From Bacteroidales bacterium (GTDB taxonomy: Bacteria > Bacteroidota > Bacteroidia > Bacteroidales > UBA12077), in contig WTBR01000015.1 of the NCBI GenBank assembly GCA_013138975.1, forward strand, positions 1 through 43,052: DNA of 43,052 nucleotides, in the 5' to 3' direction. The notes beneath the pieces are model-generated. The model was not told the origin of the DNA. It saw nothing but the letters and a program-made list of their open reading frames with translations, and did not search any database. This document shows, in pieces, positions 8,613-16,078 of the stretch (the stretch's first letter is position 1; the number at the start of each line of letters is the position of its first letter). The translations under genes and the position numbers were made by a program.

Positions 8613-9680
8613 ATGAAAAATATTAGAACAACAAATATGCTTTTATTGATAATTGTAATACCTATTATTTTTTATCTGCTAAAAATACTATCCTTCATTT
8701 TTATACCCCTTGTCTTCTCAATGTTTATTGCATTATTATTTTTACCATTAATGAGATGGCTTAAAAAGAAAAAAGTACCAAAACCTATAAGTATTTTTAT
8801 TGTAATTGTAATTATTGGGGGAGTCTTAAAAATAGGAGGCGAATTAATACAACTTTCGAGTAAAGAGATATTATCGGCCGATGGATTGTTTCTTGAAAAA
8901 GCAGAAATAAAGCTTGTAAACTTAATTACATTATTAGGAGAATTTTTTGGGCTTGAGTATGTAAAGGGTGAAAATATTTTAGGTCAATATATCTTTCAAA
9001 AAGACATCATAGCTAGAAATTTTGGTTCAACATTAGATTTTATAGGCAATATTCTTTCAATGACTTTAATGACGGCATTCTTAGTTATTCTTTGGCTTGC
9101 GGAATCAATAAACTTTCAAAAAATATTAAATAATACAATTCTTAAACAAAAGTATTCTTCGGTTAAAGCTTTTATGAAAATTGAAAATGACATAATTAAA
9201 TTTATTAAAGTGAAATTTATAATAAGTTTACTAACAGGCTTATTTATAAGTCTTGCTTGTCTTTTATTTGATGTTAGTTTTCCTATTTTTTGGGGCTTAT
9301 TTGCATTTGCAATTAATTTTCTTCAAATGATAGGTTCATTTATTACTGTAATTTTATTAGCCTTATTTGCTTTTGTTGAACTTGATCCAACAAGTGTTTT
9401 ATTCTTTTTTATTCTAACAATTACAGCCGTTGAGGTCTTATTTGGAAGCATATTAGAGCCAATCTTTATGGGAAAATCATTTTCGATTAATATAATAACC
9501 ATTTTGGTGATGTTAATGTTTTGGGGATATATGTGGGGTGTTGCGGGCTTAATAATGTCAGTGCCAATTACTGTATTTATTAAAATAATTTTAGAACAAT
9601 ATTCAAGAACAAAGATAATTGCAAGTTTGATGGCAGGAACCGATAAAAAAGTTTTAATTCCCTTGAAAGTAAATAAATAA
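8613..9680 (+). CDS. AI-2E family (PerM/YhhT-like) membrane transporter
   Basis: A 355-residue inner-membrane protein with about seven to eight hydrophobic helices. It has the family architecture: two N-terminal helices, a soluble segment (about 70-135), then helices including a conserved LEPIFMGKSFSINIITILVMLMFWGYMWGVAGLIMSVP-type region near residues 285-325. Members include TqsA (autoinducer-2 export), CD2-type Na+/H+ exchangers and many uncharacterised proteins, so the substrate is open. Its TAA stop overlaps the ATG of the next gene by one base, indicating translational coupling with an HD-domain alarmone-hydrolase-like protein. Confidence 0.88.
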   Translation: MKNIRTTNMLLLIIVIPIIFYLLKILSFIFIPLVFSMFIALLFLPLMRWLKKKKVPKPISIFIVIVIIGGVLKIGGELIQLSSKEILSADGLFLEKAEIKLVNLITLLGEFFGLEYVKGENILGQYIFQKDIIARNFGSTLDFIGNILSMTLMTAFLVILWLAESINFQKILNNTILKQKYSSVKAFMKIENDIIKFIKVKFIISLLTGLFISLACLLFDVSFPIFWGLFAFAINFLQMIGSFITVILLALFAFVELDPTSVLFFFILTITAVEVLFGSILEPIFMGKSFSINIITILVMLMFWGYMWGVAGLIMSVPITVFIKIILEQYSRTKIIASLMAGTDKKVLIPLKVNK

Positions 9681-10270
9681 TGAATAGTATCAATATAAAA
9701 AGTACATCAAAACAGGTCATTATTGATGCAGTTTCTTTTGCAGCAGAAAGACATAAAAACCAAGCACGCAAAGGACTTGGAAAAATCCCATATATAAATC
9801 ACCCAATTCAGGTTGCTAAGTTATTATCAGATTTTGGTGAAGAAAATGATGAACTTATTATTTCTGCCTTATTGCATGATGTAATTGAAGATACAACAAA
9901 AGACGAAAAAGAGATAAAAGAATTATCGAATATAATATTAAATAAGTTTGGAGAGATTGTTTTACTAATTGTACTTGAAGTTTCAGATAATAAATCTTTA
10001 CCTGTCGAAGAACGAAAAAGATTGCAAATTGTGCATACTCCAACACTTTCTGATAGCGCAAAAAAGTTAAAAATTGCCGATAAAATTTGTAATATTCTTG
10101 ATATAAAAAATGATCCTCCTGTAAATTGGACAGTTGAAAGAAAACTGAAGTATCTTGATTGGTCAAAACAAGTTGTGAGTGGAGCAAAAGGCTTAAATGA
10201 AAAACTTGACCAACATTTTGATCAAGTTTATAATGAGGTTTATTCTGCTCTAAAAGAGATAAATAATTAA
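9680..10270 (+). CDS. HD-domain (p)ppGpp hydrolase-like protein
   Basis: A 196-residue single-domain protein of the RelA/SpoT hydrolase (small alarmone hydrolase, MESH1-like) type. Metal-binding and catalytic motifs are complete: His25 in AAERHKNQAR, His41 in YINHPIQVA, His66-Asp67 with Glu70-Asp71 in LLHDVIEDT, and Asp134 in KIADKICNI. No synthetase, TGS or ACT domain follows, so if active it would only degrade (p)ppGpp or a related nucleotide. The one-base overlap with the AI-2E transporter gene means the two are made together, which hints at a link between transport and nucleotide signalling. Confidence 0.87.
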   Translation: MNSINIKSTSKQVIIDAVSFAAERHKNQARKGLGKIPYINHPIQVAKLLSDFGEENDELIISALLHDVIEDTTKDEKEIKELSNIILNKFGEIVLLIVLEVSDNKSLPVEERKRLQIVHTPTLSDSAKKLKIADKICNILDIKNDPPVNWTVERKLKYLDWSKQVVSGAKGLNEKLDQHFDQVYNEVYSALKEINN

Positions 10271-10320
10271 TATTAGTCGGAATATAAAAAACTATTAAGC
10301 CATTAGCTCTTACCCATTTT

Positions 10321-10568
10321 TCTAAAAGCCAACAGCTAACAGCAAAAGGCTAATTTGGGGTTTTAAACATTAACAATATTGAATGTGCTAAGCGGCGCTA
10401 TTAATAATAGTTTGGAGAAAGATTTAATACAGAAATTTTATAAACAAATCCGCTAAGCACTTAAAAATTATTAAGCTTTTAACCTTTAATTCCTAACAGC
10501 CAACATTAGTTATGTACCTTTGCCCATTGTTTTTTCCTAAAAGCGAATAGCCAACAGCAAAAAGCTAA
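10321..10568. repeat. Degenerate AGCYAAYAGC repeats and imperfect inverted repeat
   Basis: Two related blocks, 10321-10353 and 10537-10568, are built from variations of AAAGCCAACAGCTAACAGC and end in GGCTAA or AGCTAA. A shorter copy (CTAACAGCCAACA) lies at 10493-10505. Between them, GTGCTAAGCGG (10385-10395) and CCGCTAAGCAC (10450-10460) form an 11-base inverted repeat with one mismatch enclosing about 54 bases. No gene is seen from 10271 to 10568. The stretch looks like remnant repeat DNA between convergent genes. Confidence 0.5.
10515..10522 (+). promoter_or_regulatory. Orphan -7 box
   Basis: TACCTTTG fits the TAnnTTTG consensus on the plus strand, but it faces the 3' end of the convergent NhaC gene and has no gene to drive. 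It may be a decayed promoter, chance, or the source of antisense RNA to the transporter message. Confidence 0.25.
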
Positions 10569-12524
10569 CTAATACGGTTTCGCTACAAATTTCACTATTA
10601 AAAACATCACCAATATCCCAATAGGAAATAAGATCCATGGAGATACTCCAAAAGCGGAAGGAATAGTTCCAACGATTATCGAAACTCCACCTACAGTAAG
10701 AGCATAAGGCAATTGAGTTCTTACGTGATCAATATGGTTACACGAACTAGCAAGCGAGCTTAAAATTGTGGTATCAGAAATAGGTGAGCAATGGTCGCCC
10801 AATACCGATCCGGCTAAAACTGCTGAAACAACATTGTAAAATATTGATAAAGCTTCTTCGTGATTCATCCCAAAATTTTGAGCAATTAACCATGAGGCAG
10901 GTAAAATCAAGGGGTATAATATCGCCATTGTTCCCCACGACGAACCAGTCGAAAATGCTACCAAAGCACCTAGTATAAAAGTAAAAGCAGGTATAAACTC
11001 AGGCGAGATATTAACACTTACTAAACTTTGTGAAATAAAATCAGCAGTGTGTAAATGTTTTGTAACCAGAGCAATCGACCAAGCTAAAACTAAAATAATA
11101 ATTGCAGTTAGCATTGTTCTAAAACCATTTACCAAACTATCTATAGTGTCTTTTAGGTTAAGGATTTTTTGAACCAGAGTAAGTGAAATTGCTGCAAGAA
11201 CACCTGAAATTGAAGCCCAAAGCAGAGCCTTATATGAATCGCTATTACCAATAACAGTGGATAATTTTGTTGAAAAAGATATCGTGCTATCGTCCCAAAC
11301 CGCTTGATCCCAACCGGTGTAAAGCAAACCTATAAATGTTCCAAAAATTATTATAAATACAGGTATAGCGGCATTGTACCATCGTGGAATGATATGCTCT
11401 GGAACTTCAAGTTCATTTACTTTATTCGAAAAAGTATTGCTGTCATCATCTAGATTTCTATCATCTGCTGCACGTGCCTTTTTTTCAGCATTGTACATAG
11501 GCCCAAAATCAACCTGCTTACGAATAAGTATTAAAATAAATATAAGAGTAAAAATAGGGTAGAAGGCGTATCCGAGAGAACTAATAAAAATACCATAAGC
11601 ACTTTCGGTTATTCCAATTGTATTAATACCATCCTGTATATAGCTTAACTCAGCTCCAATCCATGTTGTTACAAATGCAATAGCAGTAATAGGTGCAGCG
11701 GTCGAGTCAACAATATAAGCGAGTTTCTCTCTTGAAATTTTTAACTTGTCAGTTACAGGACGCATAGTATTTCCAACTACTAAAGTATTTGCATAATCAT
11801 CAAAAAAGATAGCAATTCCTAAAAGCCATGTAATAAATTGACCTGATCGAGGGCTCCTGGCGTATTTCGATAATATATTAACAACCCCCTTCATTCCTCC
11901 GTTTCGAGTTATGATATTTACCATTGCTCCAATTAGCATCGAAAATATTATAATCGACATGTGACCTGATTCTGTTAAGGATTCTATTAAGTAAGTATCA
12001 ATTATTGCGAACATTCCTTTAAAAATAGCAGGAATTAATGATACATCCTGATACCAAAACATTGTAGCTGTACCAACTAAAATTCCTATAAATAATGCAG
12101 TAAATACCTCTTTAAAAATTAGTGCAAATAAAATGGCAATCAGAGGAGGAATTATCGAAAACCATAATGGAATAGGAGTAATTTTTTTTGTAAATGTATA
12201 ATCGGAAATGCTAATTTTAAAATCCTGATTTTCAGTAAATTTATATTCAAATGTCCCTGATCCTTTAACTATTCTTATTACAACAGGTTTGTCGTTTACT
12301 TTTATGGTAACAGGATATCCTTCAAATTTTCTTCTGAATTCTTTATTTTTAAAGTTTAGTTTAATTTCGGTTTTAATTCCTTTAACGATAACATTCGTAA
12401 TTTCAACAGAGACGTCGTCATTATATAATTTAGGAATTTCAGTTGTATCTGCTGCAATACCATTATTTACCGTAAATACTAAAATGCTTAAACAGAATAA
12501 TATTTTTTTGAATACAGAAATCAT
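10569..12524 (-). CDS. NhaC family Na+/H+ antiporter with exported N-terminal domain
   Basis: A 651-residue polytopic transporter. From about residue 115 it has NhaC-superfamily features, including FFDDYANTLVVG, DSTAAPITAIAFVTTWIG, FSTGSSWGTMAILYPL and GDHCSPISDTTILSS, all typical of this family. Members exchange Na+ for H+ or other cations and organic acids. An N-terminal signal-like helix (residues 1-24, ending NGIAA) and a roughly 90-residue beta-rich domain precede the transporter, so that extra domain should be periplasmic. I start at the ATG at 12524; an upstream TTG at 12530 is possible. The gene is divergent from yqgE with a palindrome between them. Confidence 0.9.
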   Translation of the reverse strand: MISVFKKILFCLSILVFTVNNGIAADTTEIPKLYNDDVSVEITNVIVKGIKTEIKLNFKNKEFRRKFEGYPVTIKVNDKPVVIRIVKGSGTFEYKFTENQDFKISISDYTFTKKITPIPLWFSIIPPLIAILFALIFKEVFTALFIGILVGTATMFWYQDVSLIPAIFKGMFAIIDTYLIESLTESGHMSIIIFSMLIGAMVNIITRNGGMKGVVNILSKYARSPRSGQFITWLLGIAIFFDDYANTLVVGNTMRPVTDKLKISREKLAYIVDSTAAPITAIAFVTTWIGAELSYIQDGINTIGITESAYGIFISSLGYAFYPIFTLIFILILIRKQVDFGPMYNAEKKARAADDRNLDDDSNTFSNKVNELEVPEHIIPRWYNAAIPVFIIIFGTFIGLLYTGWDQAVWDDSTISFSTKLSTVIGNSDSYKALLWASISGVLAAISLTLVQKILNLKDTIDSLVNGFRTMLTAIIILVLAWSIALVTKHLHTADFISQSLVSVNISPEFIPAFTFILGALVAFSTGSSWGTMAILYPLILPASWLIAQNFGMNHEEALSIFYNVVSAVLAGSVLGDHCSPISDTTILSSLASSCNHIDHVRTQLPYALTVGGVSIIVGTIPSAFGVSPWILFPIGILVMFLIVKFVAKPY

Positions 12525-12720
12525 TAGCAACTATTTTATGTAAAAAACATCTCTAAATTAGAGAAAAAAATGATAATTTAACTCTTTTATGACATTGTAC
12601 CGTAGATTTAGTTTATAACATGGTCTTATATATTTATTTATTTTAATAAAAATATACTCAATTATAATCAAAAAGGGTTAATTTTCAATCTTTTAAAAGC
12701 AATGTAAGTTTGATTTATTA

Positions 12721-12739
12721 TTTTGATTTTAAATCAAAA
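12721..12739. promoter_or_regulatory. 19-base palindrome in divergent intergenic region
   Basis: TTTTGATTT and AAATCAAAA form a perfect 9-base inverted repeat around a single T. It lies 27 bases before yqgE, in the divergent gap to the NhaC gene. Its symmetry and position suit a dimeric regulator, but AT-rich palindromes are common in this DNA. A second short palindrome, CTCTAA-A-TTAGAG, is at 12551-12563 on the NhaC side. Confidence 0.35.
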
Positions 12740-12766
12740 AGAATTAAATTGTATGTAAATATTTGA

Positions 12767-13363
12767 ATGATGGGATTATATCTTGATTTTGACTTTCTGA
12801 ATGTTGACCATGAAAATCTTGAACTTAAACAAGGTCGGATATTAATATCCGAGCCATTATTATCCGATACATATTTCAAACGATCGGTCGTGCTAATAAC
12901 AGAATATTCTGATAAAGGAGCTGTTGGATTTGTGTTAAATAAAACAATAAATATGCCATTAGCTGAGATGCTATCTGGTTTTCCAAATTTTAAAGCTACA
13001 ATTGGGATTGGAGGGCCTGTTGAAAAAGATACGATACATTTTCTGCATTCTTTGGGTGAAATAGTTCCAAATTCAGTTCATGTGATAGATGATATTTATT
13101 GGGGAGGAGATTTTGAGACTTTAAAAGAATTAATTAGTACAGGAATTGTTAATTCATCCCAAGTTCGTTTTTTCTTAGGTTATTCGGGTTGGAGTCCTAA
13201 TCAGCTAGAACACGAAATAAAAGAAAATGCTTGGCTGGTAACACAAGTTGAGTCATCTAAGATTATGTCGTCTGATAGAGATTTTTGGAAAAAAACGCTA
13301 GATAAACTTGGTGAAAAATATAAAGTCTGGTCAAATATTCCTGAGAACCCTGGAATGAACTAA
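12767..13363 (+). CDS. YqgE/AlgH family protein
   Basis: A 198-residue protein of the YqgE/AlgH (UPF0301) family. The characteristic N-terminus is present (KQGRILISEPLLSDTYFKRSVVLI, then GAVGFVLNKT), followed by GGPVEKDTIHFLHS and the closing FLGYSGWSPNQLEHEI motif, with an SSKIMSSDRDFWKK segment. The fold is known; the function is not. In Pseudomonas AlgH has been linked to alginate regulation. It is a cytosolic protein with no signal peptide. It stands alone between a divergent antiporter gene and a repeat element. Confidence 0.93.
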   Translation: MMGLYLDFDFLNVDHENLELKQGRILISEPLLSDTYFKRSVVLITEYSDKGAVGFVLNKTINMPLAEMLSGFPNFKATIGIGGPVEKDTIHFLHSLGEIVPNSVHVIDDIYWGGDFETLKELISTGIVNSSQVRFFLGYSGWSPNQLEHEIKENAWLVTQVESSKIMSSDRDFWKKTLDKLGEKYKVWSNIPENPGMN

Positions 13364-13364
13364 A

Positions 13365-13393
13365 CTTGAAATTAAGATCTTTGGCAAAGTTAG
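13365..13393 (+). repeat. Dispersed repeat family B, copy 1
   Basis: The block TTGAAATTAAGA-TCTTTGGCAAAGTTAG begins two bases after the yqgE stop. A near-identical copy lies in opposite orientation at 36173-36200, with only a few differences. Its core CTTTGGCAAAG is nearly palindromic. Both copies directly border a gene end, which suggests a small dispersed element rather than chance similarity. Confidence 0.6.
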
Positions 13394-13633
13394 CTTAGTT
13401 TAATTTTACAGCTAATTATCAGTAGCTTATTCTTACTAAATAAGAAACAATATAAAAACACCAGATATCAAAAAATATATCTTTTAAAATAAGTAGTTTT
13501 AAGTCGATTTTTAAAATATTACATTTATGCTCGACAGTTATAATGTGCAAAAATACTTATATGATTCCAAGTTAGAGATGTTTAAACAACGAAAGCACTT
13601 TTTTAAAACCATTATAAACAAGCAGTAAAAATT

Positions 13634-13837
13634 TTAACCAGAATATTTCAACTCATTTGATACGTATTTAATACAAGTAACTTCATTTCCTTTCTGATAA
13701 TAAAATGAATAATATTCTTTACGGTTTGAAAATAGAACTGTCAAAATTGGTATGGCAAGTATAATAGAAAATTGTTTTTTTGCTCTGACGATCAATATGT
13801 AAAACAAATTAAATTGTTTTGAAATTGATTTTTTCAT
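13634..13837 (-). CDS. Possible small membrane protein (hypothetical)
   Basis: A 67-residue frame starting MKKSISKQFN, after an A-rich leader typical of starts in this genome. It has one hydrophobic segment (FSIILAIPILTVLF) near residues 23-36 and a polar tyrosine-rich tail. I recognise no family. It is divergent from the HTH gene of the peptide-secretion locus, so it could be an unrelated small gene, chance, or an immunity or accessory protein. The last idea is speculation from position. An upstream in-frame ATG at 13876 is less likely because it lies close to the divergent gene's own leader. Confidence 0.3.
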   Translation of the reverse strand: MKKSISKQFNLFYILIVRAKKQFSIILAIPILTVLFSNRKEYYSFYYQKGNEVTCIKYVSNELKYSG

Positions 13838-13904
13838 ATTTTTTTTGTTTAGTTTTACCAAGATTGAAATAGACACTCTAGATTAACCTAACAATACCCA
13901 ACTA

Positions 13905-14243
13905 ATGAAAGCTTTTAAAATTGTAGAAAGATTTGAATTAATTTACAAATTTATTAAAGAAGAAAATACCGGTACTGCAAATGAATTTGCTGATAAAATT
14001 GGTGTATCAAGAAGCCAATTGTTCAATTATTTAGATTATTTAAAATCTTATAATATTGACATTCATTATAATTCAAATAAAAACTCCTACGTTATTGAAG
14101 CAGGTATTGTTATTGAAACTCAACCACCTTTAAGAATTTTAAGGAATAATGAATTAATCTCAACAAGTGGCGGTGAAAAGTATTTGCAAGAGTCCAATGA
14201 AATTGGATTACTTGGTACTTATCTTAGTGTCATACTTTTTTAA
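13905..14243 (+). CDS. Small HTH protein at head of peptide-secretion locus
   Basis: A 112-residue protein. Residues 1-60 form a winged-helix-like HTH of the HTH_11/DeoR type: NTGTANEFADKIGVSRSQLFNYLDYLKSYNIDIHY has the helix, turn (IGVS) and recognition helix order. Small HTH proteins of this kind are often found beside GG-leader peptide genes in Bacteroidetes, from my recollection of such loci. Residues 75-112 are unusual: a proline pair, then NELISTSGG followed by 22 residues ending in a hydrophobic GLLGTYLSVILF. This resembles a decayed or fused double-glycine segment. It is likely the local regulator, inferred from position 117 bases upstream of the precursor gene. Confidence 0.75.
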   Translation: MKAFKIVERFELIYKFIKEENTGTANEFADKIGVSRSQLFNYLDYLKSYNIDIHYNSNKNSYVIEAGIVIETQPPLRILRNNELISTSGGEKYLQESNEIGLLGTYLSVILF

Positions 14244-14244
14244 G

Positions 14245-14262
14245 GTTTAGCTAAAAGCTTAA
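14245..14262 (+). repeat. Direct repeat following the HTH and precursor stop codons
   Basis: GTTTAGCTAAAAGCTTAA occurs at 14245-14262, right after the HTH stop, and as GTTTAG-T-CTAAAAGCTTAA at 14502-14520, right after the peptide-precursor stop. The second copy forms the 5' arm of a terminator. The equivalent placement after both genes suggests that one gene end was duplicated from the other. Confidence 0.55.
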
Positions 14263-14359
14263 GCAAATGTAAACTATTAGTGCGCAATAGTAAACAACGA
14301 GATAAGCAAAACGTTAAATTTTTAAAAGATTAATTTAATATTTACTTAAAATTTATTTT

Positions 14360-14500
14360 ATGAAAAATTTAGAAGATTACGGAGTAGTTTCTTTGGAGGC
14401 AAAAGAAATGAAAGAAATTGATGGAGGAACAGTATTGGGCTTATTTTTCCTTGGAATTGTTATTGGAATTGCTATAGGTTATTCTGTAGCAAGTAATTAG
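14360..14500 (+). CDS. Double-glycine leader peptide precursor (bacteriocin-like)
   Basis: A 46-residue precursor. Residues 1-23 are a canonical GG leader, ending SLEAKEMKEIDGG, with Leu at -12, Glu at -8, Met at -7, Ile at -4 and Gly at -2/-1. This is the recognition pattern of C39-peptidase ABC exporters. The predicted 23-residue core (residues 24-46) is hydrophobic and contains Gly at core positions 4, 9, 13 and 17. GxxxGxxxG is a glycine zipper that favours helix packing in membranes. There is no Cys and few Ser/Thr, and no modification enzyme nearby, so an unmodified class II-type peptide is most likely. The matching exporter is 3.4 kb downstream. Antimicrobial activity is inferred; signalling or another role is possible. 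Confidence 0.87.
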   Translation: MKNLEDYGVVSLEAKEMKEIDGGTVLGLFFLGIVIGIAIGYSVASN

Positions 14501-14510
14501 AGTTTAGTCT

Positions 14511-14555
14511 AAAAGCTTAAAATATCTATTATGGAATAGTATTTTAAGCTTTTTA
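14511..14555 (+). terminator. Strong terminator/attenuator after precursor gene
   Basis: AAAAGCTTAAAATA followed by T and CTATT (14511-14530) pairs with AATAG and TATTTTAAGCTTTT, with an ATGG loop and one bulge: about 19 pairs, then a short T-run. It starts 11 bases after the precursor stop. It would yield an abundant short precursor message with reduced read-through into the export genes. Confidence 0.8.
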
Positions 14556-14634
14556 TACTGTGATAGTATAATAAAATTAAGGATGTATTTTAGAAATATT
14601 ATGTATGAAATTATTAACAAAATAAAATGAAAAT

Positions 14635-15867
14635 ATGAGAAAATTAATAATTATTTTTTCACTATTTCAAGTTCTAAATGCATTTGGGCAGAATGACTCT
14701 ATAAGCAATACAATTGATTATAGTTTTATTATTCAAGACTCTCCTTCTCAGCTTTTTACAATGAGGCAATTCAATCAAAGTTATTTATCTGGTTATCGTT
14801 TATTTGCCAAAGGATTATATTCTGTTTCTAAAAATGATAAAATAGCAGATATTACCCAATTGTTATTACAAGCATTGTTCTTGATGCCTTTAACTCATGA
14901 AGAAGGACATAGGTCAATATTAACAGTTAATAATATAGGCTCTATTTCTCAACCATATTTTAATAAAAATGGTGCGGCATATGTTAAAGGAGTTACAGAT
15001 CAAACTCTTCGGAATTTACGCAACAATGATTTACCAACATACATTAGATTGCACACGGGGGGATTAGAGTCTGATTATATGCTAACTAAACGAATGGAAT
15101 CAATAGGTAGTTTTGGACAAGATGATTTTAGAAATTATAAGTGGGAATATTTGATGCGAAAACTTGCAATTATACAATATTATGTAACAGGACTATTCAA
15201 ATATGAGATTGATTTAGAAGAGGAAGAGAATGAATTAGACAGAGATATTGTAGGTTATGATACATATGGAGCAGCGAGACACCTTTTTAGACCAACAATG
15301 GATTTCTACCGTTATACTAGATATGAAGATCTGACAGATGAAGAAATAAAATATGTAGATAGATTAGGTTATCGTTCGTTATTAAACTTATTAAATCCAC
15401 TTCTGTTTGGGAAAAGTAATTTTAAACTTACCGAAACTACAAGCTTTAACATAGGATTGGGATATACAATGTCTCCTTTTGGAGATTTTATTGATGAAAA
15501 TATTTGGATAAAGCACAAATCTTTAAATTTTGTTTTATATGCTCGACAGTTTCAAAATAAAGAAAATTGGTTTAATGGTTTTGGAATAAGCTTAATTGAT
15601 TATCAGCCTTTCAAGAGATTGTCAACAAGTTTATCAGGACATTTTTGGCAGCAACCTGTTGATTATGATTTCAATACTGAAGACTCTTTCTCAGGAGGAG
15701 CGATAGATATGGATATAAGATATTTCTTCTTAAATAAAAGTGATACTTGGATTAATGGTTGTTCGTTTGACTTGGGGCTAATATATAAAACTAAAGGATT
15801 CTTACCTGAAGAATTATATCTTGATGAGCATTTTGGATTTAGAATCGGTACAACTGTTAGATTATAA
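14635..15867 (+). CDS. Exported HEEGH metalloprotease-like protein with beta-barrel-like C-terminus
   Basis: A 410-residue protein with a signal peptide (ends NAFGQ, residue 19). Residues 73-92 are a hydrophobic helix running into the zinc-protease motif HEEGH (88-92), as in the HExxH helices of membrane metalloproteases such as M50. A conserved-looking HTGGLESDY (140-148) follows, where Glu145 could be the third metal ligand. From about 260 to 410 the sequence alternates like outer-membrane strands and ends GFRIGTTVRL. No named family was recognised. It lies between the GG precursor and its exporter genes on the same strand, so a role in processing, release across the outer membrane or self-protection is plausible but inferred. 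The zinc activity is also inference from motif. Confidence 0.72.
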   Translation: MRKLIIIFSLFQVLNAFGQNDSISNTIDYSFIIQDSPSQLFTMRQFNQSYLSGYRLFAKGLYSVSKNDKIADITQLLLQALFLMPLTHEEGHRSILTVNNIGSISQPYFNKNGAAYVKGVTDQTLRNLRNNDLPTYIRLHTGGLESDYMLTKRMESIGSFGQDDFRNYKWEYLMRKLAIIQYYVTGLFKYEIDLEEEENELDRDIVGYDTYGAARHLFRPTMDFYRYTRYEDLTDEEIKYVDRLGYRSLLNLLNPLLFGKSNFKLTETTSFNIGLGYTMSPFGDFIDENIWIKHKSLNFVLYARQFQNKENWFNGFGISLIDYQPFKRLSTSLSGHFWQQPVDYDFNTEDSFSGGAIDMDIRYFFLNKSDTWINGCSFDLGLIYKTKGFLPEELYLDEHFGFRIGTTVRL

Positions 15868-16078
15868 AATAAGTCAATTATCTAGGCAATTTAAATAATA
15901 ATTTTGATTTAATTAAAGCTGAGGACATGAAAATGAAAGGATATTTTAATAAACAAAACTAGAAACATTAGTAAGTTTATTGATAATGAGATATTTGTAA
16001 ATTGCAATATTGTAATTTTAGTTATTTTTTCTTGAAATTTCTTCCTGTAAATGGATATAGAATTTAAATTAAAAAAAT

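Noticed and set aside
9858..10187. 109-codon minus-strand frame inside the HD gene
   Set aside because: Antisense shadow of a gene with complete catalytic motifs.
10385..10460. Integron attC-like site
   Set aside because: The inverted arms lack the GTTRRRY/RYYYAAC core sites and no integrase is present.
14165..14243. HTH tail as a second true GG precursor
   Set aside because: Thr at -4 and no Leu at -12 do not fit exporter recognition; treated only as a possible remnant.
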